The notes under the pieces: generated by a model
The model's input: the letters and a program-made list of their open reading frames with translations, nothing else
What the model was told of the DNA's origin: nothing
Database searches by the model: none
Source of the DNA: Deltaproteobacteria bacterium
GTDB taxonomy: Bacteria; Desulfobacterota; Desulfuromonadia; Desulfuromonadales; JAAYDE01
Reading direction: 5' to 3'
DNA length: 37,794 nt
Assembly (NCBI GenBank): GCA_016926265.1
Contig: JAFGOW010000118.1
Coordinates: 1 to 37,794, forward strand
Part shown: piece by piece, positions 15,121 through 21,518 of the stretch
Numbering within the stretch: the first letter of the stretch is position 1
How the letters are laid out: each line of letters opens with the position of its first letter
Program-made: the position numbers and the translations under genes

Positions 15121-15732
15121 CTAGTCACGGTATCCGATACGAACCGCACCCCAGTGGCGTTTTTTGACCATAATCGGAACCGCCATGTCAACGACGACCC
15201 TTCTTTCTTTGACGTAACGCGCTTGAACCAAATAGGGTTTGGTATTTTTTGCTGCGTTCAGGCCGGTCCGGTTACTGTACAAGCGCTTGCTCTGGTTCCA
15301 TTTGTAATCGTGGTCGGGGTCCCCTGTCAGCGGTTGTGAATACCTGCTGTTGTGGGTGGGAAGGTAACCATTTTGGTCCACCGCAACAACATAAATCAAC
15401 CGGGGATCTTTTGCCAGATATTTATCCAGGATCGGGCGGATGATTCCGGAAACCAACTCATCATAGCGGGTATGATATTTTTGAGGTTCGGTTTTCGGAA
15501 TCGGAACGTAAAAGGTGTCGAACAACTGCGCCACGTTGAGCTGGCCTGAATTCAGCAGCAGTTCATACTGTTCCACAATTTCCCGAGAGCAGTCTTCGGC
15601 CATGGCCTTGACTTTTTCATCCCATGGGGTGAGAGGTTCGGCGGCCTGCAACGGTGCCACCAAAAATGACGCCAGGAGGATGATTGAACTTATCAGCAGG
15701 AAACAGCGGTTCCTTGAGCGGTCTCTCTTCAT
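15121..15732 (-). CDS. Secreted cache-domain sensor protein
   Basis: The gene encodes 203 residues with a signal peptide ending APLQA|AEP near residue 30 and no other membrane segment, so it is predicted to be periplasmic. The mature domain is homologous to the periplasmic domain of the downstream membrane sensor: NGYLPTHNSRYSQPLTGD at 121-138 against NGYVPTHNTRFQKPLTGD at 123-140. Both also carry RLYSNRTGLNAAKN / RLFNDKVGLAAARN blocks and a HWGAVRIGYRD / HWGNFRVGFV end. The start shares one base with the stop of the roadblock gene upstream (TAATG). It might bind the same ligand class or act as a soluble co-receptor. Confidence 0.85.
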   Translation of the reverse strand: MKRDRSRNRCFLLISSIILLASFLVAPLQAAEPLTPWDEKVKAMAEDCSREIVEQYELLLNSGQLNVAQLFDTFYVPIPKTEPQKYHTRYDELVSGIIRPILDKYLAKDPRLIYVVAVDQNGYLPTHNSRYSQPLTGDPDHDYKWNQSKRLYSNRTGLNAAKNTKPYLVQARYVKERRVVVDMAVPIMVKKRHWGAVRIGYRD

Positions 15733-16109
15733 TATTCTTCCTCCTCTTTCGGGGAATTGCCGGGATTTCTTTTGACTTTAATCTTTACTAAAAATTTTGC
15801 TATGTCTTCAATAAGTTCCGCAAGGTTAAAGCCGGTTTTCGCCAAGATCCCGACGTAAAACTTGTCGAGGGTAAAAATAATCAGGCTCTGGTTGTGTTCC
15901 CGGGCGAAAACCAGGTAGCGGAAGGGGGTGAAGCCCATGGTCTTCTGGATGCTTTGGGCGCTGATGCCGGTGAGGGTGGCAAGTGAGGACATTTTTTCCG
16001 GCTGACTCATATTATGGGTCAGCATATGCCCGTCATGGCGAAGCACCATGAAATTTTCGACACCCTTGATCTGCCCGATATGCTGTGAAAAAAGATCGAC
16101 TCCGGTCAT
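15732..16109 (-). CDS. Roadblock/LC7-domain protein (short form)
   Basis: The gene encodes 125 residues with the roadblock pattern: an N-terminal helix, IKGVENFMVLRHDGHMLTHN (first strands), YLVFAREHNQSLIIFTL, FYVGILAKTGFNLAELIEDI and a C-terminal helix. Bacterial roadblock proteins, for example MglB, often act on Ras-like GTPases as GAPs or scaffolds. No GTPase gene is in the window. AGAGGAG stands ten bases before the ATG. The gene is 15 bases after the longer roadblock gene, and the two may form a heterodimer. Confidence 0.8.
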   Translation of the reverse strand: MTGVDLFSQHIGQIKGVENFMVLRHDGHMLTHNMSQPEKMSSLATLTGISAQSIQKTMGFTPFRYLVFAREHNQSLIIFTLDKFYVGILAKTGFNLAELIEDIAKFLVKIKVKRNPGNSPKEEEE

Positions 16110-16124
16110 TTGTCCGTCACTCCT

Positions 16125-16826
16125 CTATATCCCTGAAGAGGGCAGTTGCTCCCGAACCAACTCCCGGTAATGTTTCGATTTGTCCGGGTCGCCGATTTCC
16201 TGACACAGGCTGTCAAGCAAGGCGGGGAGATCCGATTTGGACGGGGTCCGGCCCTGCGACCAGAGATCGACAGCGTCGTCAAAAATGATCCGGGCCATGG
16301 GTCCGAGAAACTTGGACAGATTTTGGGCCATCACCTCGAGTTCATGGGAAATGTTTCCGACTGGGGACGGCGACGCTGGTGCCGCAGCCGGGGTGGCGAC
16401 AACGGGTTGCGGGGGGGCTGCCGGGGAGATAACCGGAGGCGCCAACGGGGCGGTTTTCGCGATCGGGGTGGATTTCAATTCCTGGGCGGCGATGCGGGAG
16501 TTGACTTCTTCCATGGCCAGGTTCAATGACATATTGACCACGTTGAAGTTGATCTCCGGATCGCAGACCACCACCAGAAAATTGGATCCGGTCAACTGAC
16601 GGCAGAGGATCGACGACTCCTCATAGCAGAGGAAGATTTCAGAGAGATCGTGAAAATTGTGACGTCCTGCGGCGGTAATCTTCATCAACCCCTTGGCCAT
16701 CTCCGAAATCCGTTCGTTTTTGAAGAGGGGGGGGAGGTTATTGGAGCGAACTCCCTCGGAGGGGTGGTAGACAAAGGCGCCGATAACACCGGGGATGGAT
16801 TTAAGGTCATCGATAAGTTGCTGCAT
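16125..16826 (-). CDS. Roadblock/LC7 protein with Ala/Pro linker and C-terminal helical domain
   Basis: The gene encodes 233 residues. Residues 1-118 form a roadblock-type domain (SIPGVIGAFVYHPSEGVRS, then SNFLVVVCD and a closing helix). Residues about 120-157 are an alanine/proline-rich linker. Residues about 160-233 form a small helical domain with LGPMARIIFDDAVDLW and LLDSLCQEIGD. That C-terminal unit recurs in signalling proteins of related bacteria, but I cannot name it with certainty. AAGGAG precedes the ATG. It lies between the response regulator and the short roadblock gene, suggesting a scaffold between regulator output and the other proteins of the cluster. Confidence 0.78.
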   Translation of the reverse strand: MQQLIDDLKSIPGVIGAFVYHPSEGVRSNNLPPLFKNERISEMAKGLMKITAAGRHNFHDLSEIFLCYEESSILCRQLTGSNFLVVVCDPEINFNVVNMSLNLAMEEVNSRIAAQELKSTPIAKTAPLAPPVISPAAPPQPVVATPAAAPASPSPVGNISHELEVMAQNLSKFLGPMARIIFDDAVDLWSQGRTPSKSDLPALLDSLCQEIGDPDKSKHYRELVREQLPSSGI

Positions 16827-16850
16827 GGGTCTCTCCTTACTTTCCTCGCA

Positions 16851-17963
16851 TCAGCTTTTTTCAAATAATGAAGGCGACAATTGCTCAATAATTTTATTCG
16901 GTTGAGCCCCTTTGTTCATTGTAAGGACGATTTGATGCTTGCCGCGCTGGAAAATCAGGGTCGCTTTGCGGCCGGCGGTACTCAATTGGAGAAACCGCAG
17001 CTCCCCTTTTTCGAAAAGATCTTCCAGCGGCTGGCATTCCTTGAGAAAAACTCCCGGGTTGACCTTGACCAGGGAACAGGGTTCGGGGCTATGGAATTTG
17101 AGACGCCCCTCATCGTCGAAAGCGGCGAATTCATGAACCATGGCCGATTTCTTCAGTAACGTGAGCAGTTTTTGATCCGCATCGACCGAAGCCGGTTTGG
17201 CGACCACCTTTGGCGCCGTGGTGGTTTTCGGAGGTTCGAAAAAAGGTTCCGGGATGAAGGCGCCCGCATCTGGCTGGGGGGGCGCCTGTTCAGCGTTCAT
17301 CTCATCTTTGATGCGAAAGGCCTCCAGCAGCAGGAATTCCAGGCCGGCGGCGATTTTCTTTTCCTTGCGGCGGCAAACGGTGTCCATCTCGATATCGGCA
17401 GCGTCCCAGGAAATGATTTCCATCGCCGCTTTTTCACCATCCAGGTCCGGGGTCTGGGCGTCGTAGAGCTCCCCTTTTTTGATGAAAAGGAAACCATTCT
17501 GGTCTCCCGAGCAGACCTTCAGCGTGCAGCTTTTCTTTTCCATGCTGACCAGTTGCAGGAAGGCCGAAAGGGTGATGCCCCGGATGTAGCTGCGGGGTTC
17601 GGCGGCCAGCGCTTTTTCCACCATCTGAGTCAGCGCGTCAAGATCCAGCGGTTTCTCAAGATAATGAAGCGGAGTCATTGCCGAGATTCGTTCTTCGATC
17701 TCGGGGGTGCCAAAAGCGGTCATGACGATGACCGGCAGATAGGGGTCGAGCCGCATGACCTCGGTGATGAGCTGGAACCCATCCATTACCGGCATTTTAA
17801 GGTCGGTCACCAAGAGGTCGATTTTGTGATTTTGAAAAAAATGCAACGCTTCTTCGCCGTTGCCGGCGCAGATCACATTGAAGCGGTCGCTGAATGCGGC
17901 CAGCCCCTCTTCCAGGCTAAGCAGAAAAGGTTTTTCATCATCAACAATAAGGACATTTTTCAT
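16851..17963 (-). CDS. Response regulator: receiver, PATAN (DUF4388) and C-terminal roadblock-like domain
   Basis: The gene encodes 370 residues. The receiver domain (1-120) is intact, with acidic pocket D8/D9, phospho-acceptor D54 in TDLKMP, T82 and K104 in YLEKP. Residues about 126-222 fit PATAN/DUF4388 (SAFLQLVSMEKKSCTLKV, then GFLFIKKGELYDA), a domain found in cyanobacterial PatA-type regulators and not DNA-binding. After a proline-rich linker, residues about 265-370 resemble a roadblock-like fold (VHEFAAFDDEGRL..., FLQLSTAGRKATLIF). It overlaps the kinase stop by four bases (ATGA), so it is its likely phosphorylation target. The output is probably protein-protein rather than transcriptional. 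Confidence 0.85.
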   Translation of the reverse strand: MKNVLIVDDEKPFLLSLEEGLAAFSDRFNVICAGNGEEALHFFQNHKIDLLVTDLKMPVMDGFQLITEVMRLDPYLPVIVMTAFGTPEIEERISAMTPLHYLEKPLDLDALTQMVEKALAAEPRSYIRGITLSAFLQLVSMEKKSCTLKVCSGDQNGFLFIKKGELYDAQTPDLDGEKAAMEIISWDAADIEMDTVCRRKEKKIAAGLEFLLLEAFRIKDEMNAEQAPPQPDAGAFIPEPFFEPPKTTTAPKVVAKPASVDADQKLLTLLKKSAMVHEFAAFDDEGRLKFHSPEPCSLVKVNPGVFLKECQPLEDLFEKGELRFLQLSTAGRKATLIFQRGKHQIVLTMNKGAQPNKIIEQLSPSLFEKS

Positions 17964-19129
17964 GCCGTGGTTTCTTTCCTAGCAAAAGCGGATTCTTTGA
18001 AAGTCTTTTTGGTCGTTTTGGAGGTCGTGGCTGTGGCCAGAGGAAAGACCATCTCGACAACAGTCCCAACTCCTTCCCAACTGCGAATGACGATGCTGGC
18101 GTTCATCTTGGCCAGAAGTTTTTGAGTGATCACCAACCCGAGGCCGTTGCCCTGGGTCTTGTTGGTGTAGAATGGATGAAAAAGATATTTCTGCTGTTCG
18201 TCGGACATGCCGCAACCGTTGTCCCTGATTTCCAGCCAGATGAATTTCTCATTCATGCGGGTGGCAAGGGTGATGGTGGGGAGCGCGCGCCCTTCTAGGG
18301 AATCTACCGCATTAGCCAAAATGTTCAACAACGCTTGGTTCAATGCCCGAGGATCGATCATCACCAATTTCCCCTCTGGGCTCGGTTCGAAATTCAGGGT
18401 GATGTTTCTTTGTTCGAAATCACGAAGCACCAGGTTCTGGAAATTTTCCAAAAACTTCACCAGATCGCAGGAACTGATTTCCAGTTTTTCAAACATACTG
18501 AAATTTTTGAGGGATTTCAGCATGTACTCCATTCTTGCCACTTCCGTGACCATCCGCTCGATGTATTTCGATATGGTATCACGGGAGAAGTATTCGATGT
18601 TTTTTTCCAGCACGCTGATGGTCATTTTGATGGAATTGAGGGGATTCCCCATTTCGTGCCGAATCCCGGAAAAAATCATCCCGATGTTATCCATGGTGTT
18701 GACTGCCTGGGCGATGGATTCCAGGCGGGTTTTTTCCGTAATGTCCCGAATCAGAATGCAGAGATGGGTTTCAGATACCGGATAAGTGGAATACCCCAGC
18801 ATGTGGTGGCCGAGTTGGACGGCCTGGGAGGTATAAGTCAGGGTTCCGAAGGTCTGTCTGCTTTGCACCGGGTGGAGGCATTTTTCGAGTTTCTGATAGT
18901 TCAGCGATTCCGATGAGAGGCCGAGAATATTCAAAGCCACGGCATTGCAGAACTCGAGGGTTTTAGTGGCCGGCTCGACCAGGATGACCCCCACGTCGAT
19001 CCCTCGCAGGACGTCCGCGAAAAGGCAGCCTTTATCGGAGCTGAAACACTCCGACATCTGCTCCGATCCCAGAAAAGGGGCGAGGTATTCAGATTCGTTA
19101 TTATTCATGGTGTCCAGTAGGGAATACAT
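17960..19129 (-). CDS. Soluble PAS-domain sensor histidine kinase
   Basis: The gene encodes 389 residues with no membrane segment. A PAS-like domain spans about 38-135 (GVILVEPATKTLEFCNAVALNILG, then ILIRDITEK). The phospho-accepting histidine is H158 in IRHEMGNPLNSIKM. The ATP-binding domain has the N-box NQALLNILANAVDS (N273), G1 DNGCGM (303-308), F-box FHPFYTNK, and G2 GNGLGL (327-332). All catalytic motifs are intact. ATG at 19129 or 19108 are both possible, and neither has a strong ribosome-binding site. It is the first gene of a six-gene operon. Its lack of a receptor domain and the output-less cache-HAMP protein in the same operon suggest they work together. Confidence 0.9.
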   Translation of the reverse strand: MYSLLDTMNNNESEYLAPFLGSEQMSECFSSDKGCLFADVLRGIDVGVILVEPATKTLEFCNAVALNILGLSSESLNYQKLEKCLHPVQSRQTFGTLTYTSQAVQLGHHMLGYSTYPVSETHLCILIRDITEKTRLESIAQAVNTMDNIGMIFSGIRHEMGNPLNSIKMTISVLEKNIEYFSRDTISKYIERMVTEVARMEYMLKSLKNFSMFEKLEISSCDLVKFLENFQNLVLRDFEQRNITLNFEPSPEGKLVMIDPRALNQALLNILANAVDSLEGRALPTITLATRMNEKFIWLEIRDNGCGMSDEQQKYLFHPFYTNKTQGNGLGLVITQKLLAKMNASIVIRSWEGVGTVVEMVFPLATATTSKTTKKTFKESAFARKETTA

Positions 19130-19730
19130 TACATCATTCTATAATAAAATTGTCTGAAAATTCCGGACATATTTATGTCCAAAAGGTTTATTTCCATTTT
19201 CATGCAATTAAAGTGCCTTCAAGAAAGAGGGAGGACTGGCCCCATTTTTTGTCAGGGGAGAATGCACAAGTTGAACCGGAGCGTAGAAAAAATGGAAAAT
19301 AATCGGAAAAAAATTTGCCAATTTTAAAAAATCTATTAATTTCAATAGGGTTTTTGAAAAAAGGGAAATGCAGAAAGGCTCCGGGGGATAATCGGGGGTA
19401 GGGCGGATGAGTCGGGAAAACCAAAAAAAGACGGAGAAGGGTTAAGGTTTTGACTCGTTTCCAAAGAAGTCGTACCGGTGATTGTAGTTTCCCAATTCTA
19501 TAATATTTTATTATATTAGACAGCCCATCGGAGTAAGGAGCGGGTGCTCGGGACGGGGGCCTGCGGAGTTGGAAAGCGGAAAAATATCCCAATAAAAATT
19601 CCTAATTTTTAAAAAATGGCTTGACTAGTGCATGCCATTCTTGGATATACGGTCTCAGATCAAATGCCGTTTTCGGTTTTACGGGAAATTGAATCTCTCT
19701 TTCTTATAAAATAATAAGGAGAACATGTTC
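19130..19730. other. Long AT-rich divergent intergenic region
   Basis: This is about 600 bases between the kinase operon (-) and a cache-like gene (+), clearly richer in A and T than neighbouring genes. It must hold promoters for both directions. A possible plus-strand promoter is TTGACT (19621-19626), 17 bases, then GATATA (19644-19649), about 80 bases before the next start codon. No ORF, tRNA or recognised riboswitch is seen. Confidence 0.5.
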
Positions 19731-20300
19731 ATGATCAGCAAAAAAGCGTGGTTGTCCGTGTTGTGCGCTTCCGTCGCCACCCTGCTGCTTGGCACCAACG
19801 TGACTTGGGCTGAGCCCGCTCCCAAAGCGCTTGTGGATCTGGCCAATACCAAACTCGCCCAAATAGGCACCGACCCGGTAATCATTGCCGCCGTGAAAGC
19901 GGAAAACGCCAAAGGGAAAACCCTGGCCCAAATCAAGGCGCGGGATCAAGAGTGGATCGCCGAAAAGGGTCTGGCTGGCTACATGACTGAGCTGATCAAT
20001 TCCGATGCCGGCAGACATCTCTCCAATATTATGTACAGCACCGAATACATTCTTGAGATTTTTGTCATGGACAACCAGGGCGCCAACGTTGCCATGACGG
20101 GGAAAACCTCGGATTATTGGCAGGGCGATGAGAGGAAATTCAAAAATTCATTCAAGGATGGTCAGGGTGGCGTTTATGTCGACGAAATTGAATTTGACAT
20201 GAGCTGCCAGGCTTTTGTCATCCAGGTTTCAGTGCCCGTCATGGAGGGAGGGAAAGCCATCGGCGCCATCACTTTCGGCGTTGACGTGGATAGAATCTAA
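19731..20300 (+). CDS. Secreted cache/PDC-like sensor protein
   Basis: The gene encodes 189 residues with a signal peptide ending NVTWA|EPA and no later membrane segment, so it is predicted to be periplasmic. The mature part starts with a long helix (VDLANTKLAQIGTDPVIIAAVKAEN split by a turn) and ends with strands VDEIEFDMSCQAFVIQVSVPV and GAITFGVDVDRI, the pattern of single cache/PDC domains. The ATG at 19731 sits nine bases after AAGGAG (19716-19721). The ATG at 19725 would leave only three, so 19731 is preferred. It is divergent from the kinase operon, and its function suggests membership of the same sensing system. It is a different cache subfamily from the two at 14-15.7 kb. Confidence 0.8.
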   Translation: MISKKAWLSVLCASVATLLLGTNVTWAEPAPKALVDLANTKLAQIGTDPVIIAAVKAENAKGKTLAQIKARDQEWIAEKGLAGYMTELINSDAGRHLSNIMYSTEYILEIFVMDNQGANVAMTGKTSDYWQGDERKFKNSFKDGQGGVYVDEIEFDMSCQAFVIQVSVPVMEGGKAIGAITFGVDVDRI

Positions 20301-20828
20301 TGATGACTTTAAAAAAATTGGCGTTGGCGGCCGGCCAAATTTCCTGAGCGGACCGGGAGAAAAAGATGGGTTTTTCAGGGTGCCGACAGAAGTGGGATAT
20401 CCCTGGAGCCGCTTTTCTTGACTCAGAGGTATTTTTTTGGTTCATGGCAGTGCCCAAAATGGTAACCGGTCTTGATCCGGAACCGGTTACAGGCGCCAGG
20501 GCGTTCACAACAAATGGTTCCGTTGCCGGCTTCCGCCAGGGAATGAATGCCGTGCTGCCCCGGCTGGAGAACCGCTCCACTTCTCTCCCACCCTCTTATT
20601 AAATTTCTCCTTCCGAACCACCCCCTTCCTTTTTTCTTTTTTCCGGGCTTGGCGTGATTTCCCCGTGGGGGAAAACCCTCTTAACGGCAGCCGGAAAAAA
20701 ACGAATTCTTCTTCGAGCCAGGGCTCTCGGATTTGGGAAAACACAAGCCCATACAATTGCATGTAAAAATTTAATAAATCTTTTTCCGGGCCGCGCAAGG
20801 AACAAGGGCGCAGTTTGTCAGCGCCCTG
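20301..20828. other. Intergenic region with a 9-bp inverted repeat, no convincing gene
   Basis: This is about 530 bases between the cache-like gene (+) and the deaminase gene (-), which converge. It contains GTAACCGGT (20462-20470) and its exact reverse complement ACCGGTTAC (20482-20490), 11 bases apart, without a T-run. A 78-codon frame (20366-20602) has atypical composition and is not accepted. No intrinsic terminator with a clear T-tract was found, although one is expected for convergent genes. Confidence 0.45.
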
Positions 20829-21452
20829 TTAGCGTTTGCCGTTTATTTCTTTGTCGGCAGCGGGAGGACGGGAGTTGTAGATTTTTCCTCCCTGCCGGGC
20901 ATAGCTTTTGAGAACCTCTACCGCCTGGGATCGAAGCACATCGCACTCCACCAGGATGCCCCGGCTGCTGAACGCTTTTTTCCAGTCGCAGGGTTTGGTT
21001 CCTTCATCGAAGCCGATGGCTCTGGCATCCTCGTCCCGGGCGGCGCAAAAAAGCCGGGAAATCCCGGACCAGGGGATGGCGCCCAGGCACATGGCACAAG
21101 GTTCGGTGGATGTAAATAACTGGAAATGCCTTTCCCCTCCCTGGCCCAGATCGAACCGTCCGACCGCTTTTTGGGCCAAGGCCAGGGCCACCATTTCGGC
21201 GTGGAGCAGGGAACATCCTTCGCTGAGAACCATGTTGACACCCGGCGCCACAAGGGTCCCCGATTCGTCAAAAACCGCAGCACCGAAAGGGCCGTTGACA
21301 CCGTTTTCGACATTCATTCGCGAAAGTTCGATGACCAGGCTCATGCGCTCGTCGCGGCTGCTCAGAAGCAGGGGAAAACCCTCAAGGAAGGGGCCGATCC
21401 AGCGGGGAAGACGAATGATCGCTTCAGGAAAATTTCTCTCCGGACCTTTCAA
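20829..21452 (-). CDS. Nucleoside/guanine deaminase-like zinc enzyme (CMP/dCMP deaminase fold)
   Basis: The gene encodes 207 residues of the zinc-dependent cytidine-deaminase fold. It shows the catalytic HAE (in LLHAEMVALA) and PCAMC (in STEPCAMCLGAI) zinc motifs plus NGPFGAAVFD, the layout of guanine deaminase and tRNA adenosine deaminase relatives. WSGISRLFCAARDEDARAIGFDEG favours the nucleoside/guanine deaminase branch over TadA. The likely reaction is hydrolytic deamination of a purine base or nucleoside. The start is probably TTG at 21452, with GAAAGG six bases upstream. ATG at 21344 would remove the N-terminal 36 residues that relatives keep. It lies 66 bases after the P-type ATPase gene on the same strand. 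Confidence 0.82.
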   Translation of the reverse strand: MKGPERNFPEAIIRLPRWIGPFLEGFPLLLSSRDERMSLVIELSRMNVENGVNGPFGAAVFDESGTLVAPGVNMVLSEGCSLLHAEMVALALAQKAVGRFDLGQGGERHFQLFTSTEPCAMCLGAIPWSGISRLFCAARDEDARAIGFDEGTKPCDWKKAFSSRGILVECDVLRSQAVEVLKSYARQGGKIYNSRPPAADKEINGKR

Positions 21453-21518
21453 ATTGGACCTTTCACAATAGGGGGCGACCGGTATCCCTGTTGTGGGATC
21501 GAGAACAACGCCGATTGT

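Noticed and set aside
19130-19730. Possible c-di-GMP (GEMM) riboswitch before the cache-like gene
   Set aside because: Some GGC/GGG-rich pieces are present, but the conserved GEMM core and its tetraloop-receptor elements could not be found.
20366-20602. 78-codon plus-strand frame between the cache-like gene and the deaminase
   Set aside because: Weak ribosome-binding site, uneven composition and no recognisable pattern; treated as non-coding.
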